NCBI GenBank assembly: GCA_910586545.1
Contig: CAJUIQ010000023.1
Span: 1-25,429 of the forward strand
DNA: 25,429 nt
Reading direction: 5' to 3'
Origin: an uncultured Eubacteriales bacterium
GTDB taxonomy: Bacteria; Bacillota; Clostridia; Oscillospirales; CAG-272
In this document: piece after piece, positions 16,889 through 24,516 of the stretch
Layout: the number at the start of each line of letters is the position of its first letter
Position numbering within the stretch: position 1 is the stretch's first letter
The notes under the pieces: generated by a model
Databases searched by the model: none
What the model saw: the letters and a program-made list of their open reading frames with translations, nothing else
Told to the model about the DNA's origin: nothing
Made by a program: the position numbers and the translations under genes

Positions 16889-17947
16889 TTAGTTAGCCAC
16901 TGCGTTGGCAGAGAATCTGCCGGAACAGGATTCTACACGAACGATATAGGGCTCAATCAAACGCTCTGCAGTTTTCAGTGCCTTCCAGCCAACAGAGCTT
17001 CTCTGATCCAGCGGGTCAGAAGTACCGGCAGAGCCTTTCTGCTTGATAATTGTCTGCAGTCCGCCGCCTGTAATATCAGTAACACCGTATGCACCGTCTC
17101 CAAGGAAGAGTGTACAGAATACCGCAAGGCCGCTGGGGCATCCGGAGCCTGTAAAGATCTTCGCCTCTGTTGTTTCCACAAAGCGGACACCAGAAATTTT
17201 TCCGATTTCCCCAGCATATAAATTATCGGGCTGCGCATACTTATGCGCGTCTATCCATTCCGGATCACGCATCAGATCATATGCCACATAGGGATGGATA
17301 ATCGCCACATAGTCCCCGTTTATGGTAGGTGCGTTGTTCGCGCGAAGCTTTGCCACTACCTGCTGAACAACGTCAACTGTAAGCTGTGCAGTATCATCCA
17401 GACCAGCCCGGGAAGTGACAGCGGTCTCCACGCCGGATACAAGTTTTGGACAATATGTGACATTCGTTCCCGCAATCAATACATTGCGCACAATGGTATC
17501 CAAAGTAGAACCCGCCTGCTTTCCGAGAAGCTTGGTAGCCTCCACAATGGTGTTATCAATAGCAGTCAGCTCCAAAACATCAGACTGTACGATATAGTCA
17601 CCGTACTGTGAAACAGTGGCTGTCACCGTAGAAACGTCTAACTTATTGCCATCGGGAGTGACTCCCTCTGTCAGCGCGGTAGTAGCTTTAGGCAGGGGAG
17701 AAAACTTACGAAATTCAATAGACTTGCCACCATTTTGCGGGATCGGACGTTTTTGGCCGAATTGATCATGGACAAGCTGTGCTGATGCCTCCTCAATAAG
17801 CGTCGTGTCGTAAAAAGTCTTGTTTTCCGCCGAAAGGTCATTTCCTTCCCCGGTTGACAGGGTCGTATTGGTATTCAGCCCTGCAAACAGCTGCAGATCC
17901 ACATAAAATCCTTCTGTCAAATCATGCATACCTATTCTTTTTTTCAT
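16889..17947 (-). CDS. Major capsid protein, N4-gp56 family
   Basis: A 352-aa coat protein that forms the icosahedral head. After a short leader, the pattern (QYGDYIVQSDVLELTAIDN, then a long helix with GSTLDTIVRNVLIAGTNV, and late DPEWIDAHKYAQPDNLYAGE and GKISGVRFVETTE) matches N4-gp56-type coat proteins, which have the HK97 fold. Residues 17-22 read DLQLFA, the same six residues found at 11-16 of the scaffold protein, and resemble the L27 cleavage motif of Firmicutes. Cleavage after Phe21 would leave Ala22 as the mature N-terminus (predicted). AAAAGGAG precedes the ATG. A hairpin follows the stop. The protease candidate is two genes upstream. Confidence 0.93.
   Translation of the reverse strand: MKKRIGMHDLTEGFYVDLQLFAGLNTNTTLSTGEGNDLSAENKTFYDTTLIEEASAQLVHDQFGQKRPIPQNGGKSIEFRKFSPLPKATTALTEGVTPDGNKLDVSTVTATVSQYGDYIVQSDVLELTAIDNTIVEATKLLGKQAGSTLDTIVRNVLIAGTNVTYCPKLVSGVETAVTSRAGLDDTAQLTVDVVQQVVAKLRANNAPTINGDYVAIIHPYVAYDLMRDPEWIDAHKYAQPDNLYAGEIGKISGVRFVETTEAKIFTGSGCPSGLAVFCTLFLGDGAYGVTDITGGGLQTIIKQKGSAGTSDPLDQRSSVGWKALKTAERLIEPYIVRVESCSGRFSANAVAN
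17882..17899 (-). other. Predicted Prp-type cleavage motif DLQLFA in major capsid protein
   Basis: These bases encode residues 17-22 of the coat protein. In L27 of Staphylococcus aureus, Prp removes the residues up to and including FF in a LNLQFFA context. By analogy the cut here would be between Phe21 and Ala22. The 18 bases match the scaffold motif at 16 positions. Confidence 0.7.
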
Positions 17948-18028
17948 ATAAATCTCCTTTTAGATAATGTAGCAAAGATTGTACCCGGCAGTGGCATATG
18001 CAAAGTACGCTCTTTGTTTTGTAAGGTG

Positions 18029-18979
18029 CTAAAGAACAATCCGTTCCCCCCGCTGTACCCTGCGAATAATATCATCCCTTTCCGCTTTGGAAAGCTTGGA
18101 TACGTCCCGCTTCACAACCGTGGCACCTGAAGAATCCATTCCGTTTTCATCGGGCCGCGCGCCGCCTGCAATGATTTTATTTGCCAGCTTCTGCTCCACT
18201 GTTTTTGCAGTAAACTGCATAGCAGCAGGAATGATTTCGTCCTTGTGCAAAACTTCATAAGCAGTCCGTACATCAATGTTGCTGCGAAGCAGATCGATAA
18301 ATTTCGGGTTCTGCATTTCTGCCTGAAGATTGAAGGAAGGATATACGCTTTCCACCTTTTTGGCCTGATCCAGCCAGGAAGCGTAAAGTCTGGATGCGTT
18401 TTCCTTAGTTTTCTGCTCCTGCATCTGACGCCGAAGTTCCGCGTTTTCACGCTCCATTTTTCGGATTTCTTTCAGATGCTCAACAGGGATTCCCTTCTCC
18501 ATTGCCTCCTGTTCATAGTAGGAGTCATCTTCTTCAATGGCAGCAACAAGTTTTTTTGCATCGCTTGCATCTACCCCGTATTTTTTTGAAAGCATCTCCA
18601 GAGCAGGAGAAAGGGCGTTGTATTTTTCAACTGTTTCATTTGTGCTCTGCAGTCTTTTTCGCAGGGTATCCTGTAAACGTGCATTGTATAGGTCCTTGTA
18701 TTCTCCCTTGATCAGCTTTTCAAATGCAGCCTCTCTATCAGGAGAAGGTACAGCAAGGTCTTTTGGCACAGCGGCGGCCTGTGCATCGCTCACTCCTGAA
18801 TCTGACCCGGCAGATACAGGAGTATTCCCTTTAACGCCCTTAGATTGCGGCACGGCGGCTGCCGCTGTAACGCCCGTTTTTCCACTCCCTTCGCTGCCAC
18901 CCGTACCACCGTTGCCTGAGGAAGCCCCTTCTGCAAACAGTTGTAGATCGAAGAGAGTGAAATCCATTGTTCTTTTCAT
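18029..18979 (-). CDS. Capsid scaffolding protein
   Basis: A 316-aa protein with a Gly/Ser/Ala-rich, low-complexity N-terminal region after the leader. A long charged helical middle follows (about 90-190, including KEIRKMERENAELRRQMQEQ), then a basic C-terminal tail ending in RRVQRGERIVL. This is the usual scaffold layout: helical, hydrophilic and directly upstream of the coat gene, with the basic C-terminus expected to bind coat. Residues 11-16 are DLQLFA, identical to the coat-protein motif, so both proteins are predicted substrates of the neighbouring Prp-like protease (cut after Phe15). An AAAGGA Shine-Dalgarno site precedes the ATG. Confidence 0.88.
   Translation of the reverse strand: MKRTMDFTLFDLQLFAEGASSGNGGTGGSEGSGKTGVTAAAAVPQSKGVKGNTPVSAGSDSGVSDAQAAAVPKDLAVPSPDREAAFEKLIKGEYKDLYNARLQDTLRKRLQSTNETVEKYNALSPALEMLSKKYGVDASDAKKLVAAIEEDDSYYEQEAMEKGIPVEHLKEIRKMERENAELRRQMQEQKTKENASRLYASWLDQAKKVESVYPSFNLQAEMQNPKFIDLLRSNIDVRTAYEVLHKDEIIPAAMQFTAKTVEQKLANKIIAGGARPDENGMDSSGATVVKRDVSKLSKAERDDIIRRVQRGERIVL
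18932..18949 (-). other. Predicted Prp-type cleavage motif DLQLFA in scaffold protein
   Basis: These bases encode residues 11-16 of the scaffold. Apart from this motif the scaffold and coat N-termini are unlike each other, so the shared six residues are unlikely to reflect simple gene duplication. The proposed cut is between Phe15 and Ala16. Confidence 0.7.
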
Positions 18980-19080
18980 AAAGAATCCTTTCGGGAAACC
19001 TCAAAACTCTGCAAGTTGGTTTCGAGAAACCCTTCCTTTCTGCCCGTATCGTGGGCGAACCGTTGGTTTATATAAAGGGC

Positions 19081-19425
19081 TCAAGCCCCGTCCAACTTTA
19101 TAAACTGGACATTATCCGCATAGCTGCGAGATAATAGTCCGTACCCCGTGGCCGCAAAACGAAATGCTGCCTGCACCTCTTCTCTGTAATCGGTCAGAGG
19201 GCTGCAGTGAATCAAAGCGGATCCGCTGGAAAGCCTTACAACCGGCTTTTTCTGTAGCTTTCTACCTTTCCACATAGAAAGCACCGTTTCTGCAACTACA
19301 TATGTAACAATAGATGCAGCAGCACAGACAATATCCTGACCGGATGCCCCCGCACCCGCGTGCCCCTTTGCAGAAATTGCAAATTCCATCCCCTTATTTG
19401 GCACCGTCATTTGTATCTGTAGCAT
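19081..19425 (-). CDS. prp: Prp-like cysteine protease, candidate capsid maturation protease
   Basis: A 114-aa homologue of Prp, the cysteine protease that trims the N-terminus of ribosomal protein L27 in Firmicutes. Starting from the ATG at 19425, the motifs AKGHAGAGASG and QDIVCAAAS put the catalytic His at 22 and Cys at 34. These are the positions I recall for S. aureus Prp (His22, Cys34), with the same 11-residue spacing and conserved DIVCA. This register, plus placement 4 nt after the portal stop (coupled translation, weak AAAAAG site), decides the start; the frame itself extends to a GTG at 19491. It occupies the slot between portal and scaffold where head-maturation proteases usually lie. 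Scaffold and coat both carry an L27-like LQLFA motif, so they are the likely substrates; host L27 is another possibility. Confidence 0.9.
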   Translation of the reverse strand: MLQIQMTVPNKGMEFAISAKGHAGAGASGQDIVCAAASIVTYVVAETVLSMWKGRKLQKKPVVRLSSGSALIHCSPLTDYREEVQAAFRFAATGYGLLSRSYADNVQFIKLDGA

Positions 19426-19429
19426 CTTT

Positions 19430-21484
19430 TTATACTGGCGAAGTAGAGTCCGCCACACGTCTCCTTGCATTTTTGGTGGAAGCCGGCTCACTTTCTTTTT
19501 CCGCTTTGCCTTCCCCTTCCGGCACTTCGAAATTATTTCCCCTGGACAAAGGTAAAGGAGCTCCCAAAGAAACTTGAGCCGCCAACGTATCGGCTATATT
19601 ACTCCCTTTGCATTGATCAACCATTTGCGCAAGCATCATCATTTGCTGCTGCATGGCGAGCATCTGCTGATACATACCGCCATTCTGCGCAATCTTTTGC
19701 ATGATAAAGTCTTTTCGATCAAAATCCATCATATCGATACATGCGAGAGCCTGATCTGCTAACTGCGGATTGAAGAAGCCAGCACCGAAAAACTGTAAAG
19801 CAAGCTCGTTCTGAGACATCTTGCTGTAAGGAGAGGCCTTCTGCGCCGTTACTTCAATGTCAAAGAGGGGCAGACGGTATCCCATATCCACACCCATTTC
19901 AACGCCCTGCAGCTGCGGTTGTATGCCTGCATTGCTGTACTGCACATACCTTGCCGCACCATTCTCCCCCATAATACGAAAGCATCTGGGCAGGTCATAA
20001 AACTGCCGGATCAGCTCAATGACCATCAGACATATTTTGCGAAAAGCCCTGTAAGAAGACTTGTTGTTATCCCGTGACAGCTTGCTGCCGGCTTCCTGCA
20101 TGGCCGCTATAGCAGACGCCGCTGTGACACCAGAGGTAGTGCCGCCAGTGGATATATCCCTGTTTCCAGTTGTCTCCTTCAGTTCATCGATTTTGTTGTT
20201 GATCACTTGTACATAGATATCATTCAGCGGTTTCCCCTGTATAGGAAGGATACTATCCTGCCCCATATTTCCATCTACATGAACAAAATCCTTTGAGGTG
20301 TCGGCATACTCTTTTTCATTGACACTTCCATCCATCCGAATAAAATGTCTGGGCCTTGCATTTGCCAGCATGTTCTGCATAATGGCCTGATTCCCCCGAT
20401 CAATATATGCCTGGGCATCCTTACCGACATCAATGTATCCAAAACCGGCTGGCGTGCCTTCTACTGGATACAACACATCAAAAACAAAGGGATACTCTCC
20501 ATGATCATATAATCCCTTTTCGGCAAAAGTAGGCTCATTTTCCGTTGCAAATAAAACTTCATCATTTACATATTTACAATAATGCAAAACCGTTTTACCG
20601 TTTTGATTCTTTTTGTAATACCAGTCCACTACAATGGATTTATCCGATGTATCTACCGTATCATCATAGACGTACTTGGAGACATCCATAGACGCGCTAC
20701 CCAGTTTTCCCTCCAGGTTTGGATAAGTGCTTTTTAAGATATCGTTATCCAAAAGGCTTACATAGAACAAATTGCGGGACTTCTGAATATCGGAAATGCC
20801 GCTTTCCCAAAAAAGATTGATAAGATCCACCTTGCGAATGGATACATCCCCCAGGCCGTTTAATTTGGATTTATCCCAAAATATGCCGTAAACACCTGTC
20901 CCGGCTTTTAGCTTGTAAGTCCATACATCCGAATACACCTGCTCAAAATCACATTGATCCAGAACCACCGGTACAATAGAGGTAAGCATCTGGGCTTCGC
21001 CCTTGTCCCCTTCCTCTCTTGGCAGGATATTAGGGGATGGGAAGTTATCCATGGCGTCTGCATGCTTGTTTGCAATACAGTTAAAGAGCCAGGCAGATGT
21101 GGGCTGTATGTCCTGCTTTTTGTCCCGCATACACTCCCAATGTCGAAGCTTATACCATTGTTCATTGTCAATGATTCTTTGCTCCAGATTTGCTTTGCCT
21201 TCCTTGTATTTCTGCAAAATCCGGTTTGCGCGCTGTACACTCTCCCTGTTAATAACCGGTTTAAATGCGCCAGGTTCGTTTATAGCCCCGCCCATATTAC
21301 TTCTGTAGCCCACATCTGCAGCCCCGCTCTGGGAGACCTTCTGCAAGTCCATAGCATTCCTTTTTTCACGAATCCGCAAAGCTTGGGAATCATGCTCGGG
21401 TTTCTCTATGGGAGACAATTGTCCCCCCTTCTCTTCAGGAGCCTCATTCTCATTTTGTCTCCTGCGTTTGAATATTGTCATCAT
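19430..21484 (-). CDS. Portal protein (P22-like)
   Basis: A 684-aa portal that forms the ring at the packaging vertex, docks terminase and passes DNA. The charged N-terminal 60 residues are followed by the portal core (DNEQWYKLRHWECMRDKKQD, then SAWLFNCIANKHADAMDNFP, and VYGIFWDKSKLN). A late region includes VINNKIDELKETTGNRDIST, then GVTAASAIAAMQEAGSKLSR, the stem-helix signature common in podovirus and other large portals. The C-terminal region has a Gln/Met-rich helix (QQMLAMQQQMMMLAQMVDQ). Two adjacent ATGs exist; the second (21481) is better spaced from AGGAG (6 nt against 3 nt). It overlaps the terminase by 35 nt and is followed 4 nt later by the Prp-like gene. Confidence 0.9.
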   Translation of the reverse strand: MMTIFKRRRQNENEAPEEKGGQLSPIEKPEHDSQALRIREKRNAMDLQKVSQSGAADVGYRSNMGGAINEPGAFKPVINRESVQRANRILQKYKEGKANLEQRIIDNEQWYKLRHWECMRDKKQDIQPTSAWLFNCIANKHADAMDNFPSPNILPREEGDKGEAQMLTSIVPVVLDQCDFEQVYSDVWTYKLKAGTGVYGIFWDKSKLNGLGDVSIRKVDLINLFWESGISDIQKSRNLFYVSLLDNDILKSTYPNLEGKLGSASMDVSKYVYDDTVDTSDKSIVVDWYYKKNQNGKTVLHYCKYVNDEVLFATENEPTFAEKGLYDHGEYPFVFDVLYPVEGTPAGFGYIDVGKDAQAYIDRGNQAIMQNMLANARPRHFIRMDGSVNEKEYADTSKDFVHVDGNMGQDSILPIQGKPLNDIYVQVINNKIDELKETTGNRDISTGGTTSGVTAASAIAAMQEAGSKLSRDNNKSSYRAFRKICLMVIELIRQFYDLPRCFRIMGENGAARYVQYSNAGIQPQLQGVEMGVDMGYRLPLFDIEVTAQKASPYSKMSQNELALQFFGAGFFNPQLADQALACIDMMDFDRKDFIMQKIAQNGGMYQQMLAMQQQMMMLAQMVDQCKGSNIADTLAAQVSLGAPLPLSRGNNFEVPEGEGKAEKESEPASTKNARRRVADSTSPV

Positions 21485-22919
21485 TATCTCCTATGATCAG
21501 CATTTTGGGCCTTTTTGCTTTTGCGACTACATCTTCCTTTGGAATATCTAAAAATAAGCGCATAGGACTTTGGTCATACACATCGGGTTTTGCAGCCAAT
21601 TTAGGCTTTATAGGACGGCTCATAAGGAAATACCGCGTCTCATCTGCACAATGGTCCTCCCCATCCGTATCCAAATCCTCCGGCCTATGGTCATCATACT
21701 GAAGTAGTGGTATGGTACGAATAAATGCCTTGCAGTTAGAAAATATATACATCATAGGGAAACCATTATCATCAAATGCCAGTCTGTAATGCATTTGCAT
21801 CCAACCAGGAATCCTTTTGTTATCTCCCGGACTGAAATATACACCGTGCTTTGCAGCAACATCTGCAATGCTCTCCCCAGTTTCGGCGTCCCATATAGAA
21901 GGGTCCGCAATTCCCTGTATTTTCTTCCCCTGCAGCCATCTGTGCTCCGCCTCTATCTTTGCAATCTCAGCAAATACCTTTGGAGGGGTCCACTTTACCC
22001 CCTCGTTTGGAGTACCAGTGCACCCATATAATTCAAGGATGCGATAAATAACACCATCAAAGTCCACAGCCCACCATCCGCAGGAAAAAGGTTTGTTATA
22101 TCCCCAGTCAAAGGAGCGGTATATCTTCCACTCCGGAGGGACTTCAAAGGGGTCAATTACATGGGTGCCCACACGGTCCCCGTAATGGTCCGGGAAATTA
22201 TAGAAATCCTCAAAGAACTGTCCCATATAAACGTCCCAGGAGCCGTTCAGCCATGCCTCCCGGATTTTGGGTGGGAGTCCTTCCAACTGCTGTATGTATT
22301 CAGGCTGCTGCTCCATTAGAGCAATATTGTCCCGTACTCCTGCTGGTATAAAGGAGTAATCGTCCGGGTTTTCCCCGGGACCAAAATCTCTGCTGACAAA
22401 CAGCCTCTTTACCCATCCATGGCCCACCCCCCCTGGGTTGCAAGTGAGATATACACGTTTAGGATGACCGTTTACACCACGGACACATGGAGTGAGCATT
22501 TTGAATTGTTCTTCTGTAAACTGCGTGGCTTCGTCAATGTACAAAATATCGCACTCTGTTCCTTGAAACCGGTCCAGATCTCCATCGTTTGCCAGATATC
22601 GAAAAAGGATCTGGCTGCCGTTTGGGAAATACATTTCTTTCTTGCTGTCGTTATACCGATATGTACCAGAAGGAAGCATAGCTCGCAGGGGTTTGATATG
22701 GTTTGCCTGCAGCTCTGGATATGTCTTACGAATAATCACCTGTGTAATACCAGGCCTAGTATACGCAAAGAAAATAGCCTTTACCCGAACGGACCAGCTT
22801 TTCCCTCCGCCTCTGGCGCCGCCATACGCAACATATTTGTGGTGATCTGATAGAAACAATTTTTGCTTTTCGTTTGGCTGCGGAATGCAGAGCTCTATTG
22901 TCCCCACGATGGATCCCAT
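21450..22919 (-). CDS. terL: Terminase large subunit
   Basis: A 489-aa packaging ATPase and nuclease. Walker A is GGARGGGKS at residues 33-41, Walker B is ILYIDE ending at Glu130, and a TCNPGG coupling-type motif lies at about 159-164. The nuclease domain begins with RSFDWGYNKPFS (Asp271), with a further acidic motif around IADPSIWD. The order and spacing fit full-length phage terminases of the Terminase_3/6 type. The start overlaps the small-subunit gene by 25 nt and the end overlaps the portal gene by 35 nt, so all three are probably co-translated. A GTG at residue 5 is an alternative start. Packaging mode (cos or headful) cannot be read from the sequence. Confidence 0.97.
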   Translation of the reverse strand: MGSIVGTIELCIPQPNEKQKLFLSDHHKYVAYGGARGGGKSWSVRVKAIFFAYTRPGITQVIIRKTYPELQANHIKPLRAMLPSGTYRYNDSKKEMYFPNGSQILFRYLANDGDLDRFQGTECDILYIDEATQFTEEQFKMLTPCVRGVNGHPKRVYLTCNPGGVGHGWVKRLFVSRDFGPGENPDDYSFIPAGVRDNIALMEQQPEYIQQLEGLPPKIREAWLNGSWDVYMGQFFEDFYNFPDHYGDRVGTHVIDPFEVPPEWKIYRSFDWGYNKPFSCGWWAVDFDGVIYRILELYGCTGTPNEGVKWTPPKVFAEIAKIEAEHRWLQGKKIQGIADPSIWDAETGESIADVAAKHGVYFSPGDNKRIPGWMQMHYRLAFDDNGFPMMYIFSNCKAFIRTIPLLQYDDHRPEDLDTDGEDHCADETRYFLMSRPIKPKLAAKPDVYDQSPMRLFLDIPKEDVVAKAKRPKMLIIGDNDDNIQTQETK

Positions 22920-23302
22920 CCCCCCACAGTAATATGCATCTCACTGGGGCCATCCCCATCATCCTTAAAGAGCTGGATCTCTTTCAGGTCCTTCAAGACA
23001 ACTGTTATATTACGGATCGCATGGATATCTGTAACCTCAACAATGTCCAGGGCCTTTTCAATCTTGTCCAATATTTTATCGGAAAGACCCAGAATGCGTT
23101 TTGCTCTTTCCTTATATCCATCAGAGAGGGCTTCGAGCGTTTTTGTATAAGACTTTGCTAAAAACCGTTCTTTCTCCTCGACCCACTTTTCGCTTTTCGC
23201 ATGATTGGCGATCTGCGTAGAAGAAACCCCATATTTAGCAGAAAGCTTTCTGTAGCTTGTATCTGTAGTGACATATTCAGTTTTTATGGCAGTCCAATCC
23301 AC
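22895..23302 (-). CDS. terS: Terminase small subunit
   Basis: A 135-aa DNA-recognition subunit of the packaging motor. Residues about 2-42 form a helix-turn-helix (WTAIKTEYVTTDTSYRKLSA, then KYGVSSTQIANHAKSEKW), followed by a helical oligomerisation region and an acidic tail that probably contacts the large subunit. This matches TerS proteins of Firmicutes phages. AAAAGGAGGGGGG precedes the ATG, one of the strongest ribosome sites in the window. It is the first gene after the intrinsic terminator at 23396-23429, so it opens the late operon. The packaging start site is often within or near this gene in headful phages, but I cannot locate it. Confidence 0.92.
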   Translation of the reverse strand: MDWTAIKTEYVTTDTSYRKLSAKYGVSSTQIANHAKSEKWVEEKERFLAKSYTKTLEALSDGYKERAKRILGLSDKILDKIEKALDIVEVTDIHAIRNITVVLKDLKEIQLFKDDGDGPSEMHITVGGWDPSWGQ

Positions 23303-23395
23303 ATAATCCCCCCTCCTTTTCTTGATAAAACTATTTTACAACGTACCAGATCGAAAAGGAAAGCCACCCCCTAAGATAGAATTGGACGAACCTGC

Positions 23396-23429
23396 AAATA
23401 AAAAAGGACAGCCTTCCGGGCCATCCTTT
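23396..23429 (-). terminator. Intrinsic terminator ahead of the late operon
   Basis: On the minus strand an 11-bp stem (arms 23419-23429 and 23403-23413, with two G-U pairs) and a 5-nt loop are followed by TTTTTTATTT. It lies between the Cys-rich gene at 23476-23694 and terS. The gap 23303-23475 holds this terminator, and I see no strong sigma-70-type promoter in it; a TAAAAT about 25 nt before the terS start lacks a convincing -35 box. Confidence 0.85.
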
Positions 23430-23475
23430 ATGGACACTGTACCACCAACAAATCCTCATTTGATTCGTTGTGTGG

Positions 23476-23694
23476 TTATTCATTATCATATTTTTGGGTC
23501 AGCATTTTAGCAATGCGGCAATCGCAGTACTTATCCTGACAGTAACGTCTACAATACTGCTTTTTTGTAATAGAAGAAGAAAAAAAAGCAAGGTGAATAG
23601 ATGTTCCGTCTTCAACCCCCTCACAATATATCTTCATAGGATCCTCTGATTTGTAAAACGGACAAATGGCAGATTTAGATTCATATCTTTTCAT
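23476..23694 (-). CDS. Small Cys-rich, probable zinc-binding protein
   Basis: A 72-aa protein from the ATG at 23694 (an in-frame ATG at 23730 lies upstream of the predicted transcription start and has no ribosome site). Cys residues are grouped as CPFYKSEDPMKIYCEG and later CRRYCQDKYCDCR, giving about six Cys that could bind one or two zinc ions. I recognise this as a conserved hypothetical found close to terminase genes in Clostridia phages, without an assigned role. It lies between its own candidate promoter and the strong terminator, so it may be a separate transcription unit. A regulator of late genes is possible but unsupported. Confidence 0.68.
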   Translation of the reverse strand: MKRYESKSAICPFYKSEDPMKIYCEGVEDGTSIHLAFFSSSITKKQYCRRYCQDKYCDCRIAKMLTQKYDNE

Positions 23695-23731
23695 GCGACC
23701 TGGTTCTCCTCCTTCTCTACGGATCTTCATG

Positions 23732-23760
23732 ATACTATGTTATCACATAAAAACGGACAA
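23732..23760 (-). promoter_or_regulatory. Candidate sigma-70/A promoter
   Basis: On the minus strand TTGTCC (23755-23760) and TAGTAT (23732-23737) are separated by exactly 17 nt, each matching four of six consensus bases. The expected start of transcription would be near 23725, leaving a short leader before the gene at 23694. Similarity is moderate, so this is a weak call. Confidence 0.35.
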
Positions 23761-23788
23761 AACGGGCAAGTTTTATTTATACAACACC

Positions 23789-24199
23789 CTATCTACCAGA
23801 TGAACCAAAGCCAGCGGTACCCCTGTCCGTATTATCCAGCTTGTCCACAAGCTCCAAAGCGGGCGTGCATATAGGTAAAATCACAAGCTGGCTGATTTTA
23901 TCACCAGCACGCACAGCATAGTCATAGCCAGAATGATTATATAGCTTTACAACAATGCTCCCGGTATAACCAACATCTATAACACCCTCACTTGTTATGC
24001 CATGCTTTACATTCAATCCACTTTTGCTTTTCAAGAATCCTACTGTACCCTGTGGTAGTTCAATATGTACACCTGTATCAAATATCGCGCTTTCCTTTGC
24101 ACATACAATTTGGGGATCCATCGCATACAGATCCAGGCCGGCATCTGCCTCATGGGCTCTTGTAGGCATATATGCCCCGTCATCCAGCATAATTCTCAT
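23789..24199 (-). CDS. dut: dUTP diphosphatase (dUTPase)
   Basis: A 136-aa trimeric dUTPase that hydrolyses dUTP to dUMP and PPi, limiting uracil in phage DNA and feeding dTMP synthesis. All five family motifs are present in order: ADAGLDLYA; KSKSGLNVKHG; GVIDVGYTGSIVVKLYN; GDKISQLVI; and RGTAGFGSSG at the end. The start is the ATG at 24199 (the frame extends further upstream), which overlaps the stop of the DUF6378-like gene as ATGA. AAAGGAG lies about 10 nt before it. Length is typical of the short trimeric form without an extension. Confidence 0.96.
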   Translation of the reverse strand: MRIMLDDGAYMPTRAHEADAGLDLYAMDPQIVCAKESAIFDTGVHIELPQGTVGFLKSKSGLNVKHGITSEGVIDVGYTGSIVVKLYNHSGYDYAVRAGDKISQLVILPICTPALELVDKLDNTDRGTAGFGSSGR

Positions 24200-24516
24200 A
24201 TGATTTTGTTCTCCTTTCGAATAACTATCTCCATTTCCGCAAGCTCTCCGGCGCATGCAGCATACCCTGCAAGGTCAACAAAGCTGTCGGCTTTTACGCC
24301 TGTCTTGATGCGGGCTACTTTTAGTAAGGCTAGCATCATAGCAACGTCCTTTGCTGTGTAGGCACATCCTGTATAAGCGCCCCATAAATCCGCAATAAGC
24401 TGAAAATTGTTCTCCGGCTTTCCATATTCCTGATCCCTGCCGCCGCATATGCATTTCTTAGCTTCTTCCAATATCTCTGCTCTTTTCACCTTTTTCGTAT
24501 CCTCCTCCCTATGCAC
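24196..24516 (-). CDS. DUF6378-like protein
   Basis: A 106-aa helical protein with RAEILEEAKKCICGGRDQEY, then GKPENNFQLIADLWGAY, then TAKDVAMMLALLKVARIKTG and VDLAGYAACAGELAE. This matches a small phage family I know as DUF6378, which has a MazG-like all-alpha pattern; nucleotide pyrophosphohydrolase activity is plausible but unproven. It immediately precedes dUTPase with an ATGA overlap, supporting a nucleotide-related role. The start is a GTG at 24516, directly abutting the TGA of the upstream ORF and 7 nt after AAAGGA. A second GTG at 24489 also has a GGAGG upstream and is an alternative. Confidence 0.82.
   Translation of the reverse strand: MHREEDTKKVKRAEILEEAKKCICGGRDQEYGKPENNFQLIADLWGAYTGCAYTAKDVAMMLALLKVARIKTGVKADSFVDLAGYAACAGELAEMEIVIRKENKII

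Noticed and set aside
17948..18028. CAAAG/CTTTG inverted repeat and a GCATATGC palindrome between scaffold and coat genes
   Set aside because: Short and AT-containing, expected by chance; no supporting context beyond the normal ribosome site.
19040..19058. Small GCCC/GGGC hairpin in the gap between the Prp-like gene and scaffold
   Set aside because: The stem is only 4 bp, with no tail of T; it is too weak to call.
19426..19491. Upstream extension of the Prp-like gene to a GTG at 19491
   Set aside because: The extension lies within the portal coding end and shifts the catalytic His and Cys out of the Prp register. The ATG at 19425 fits the family length and the coupling to the portal stop.
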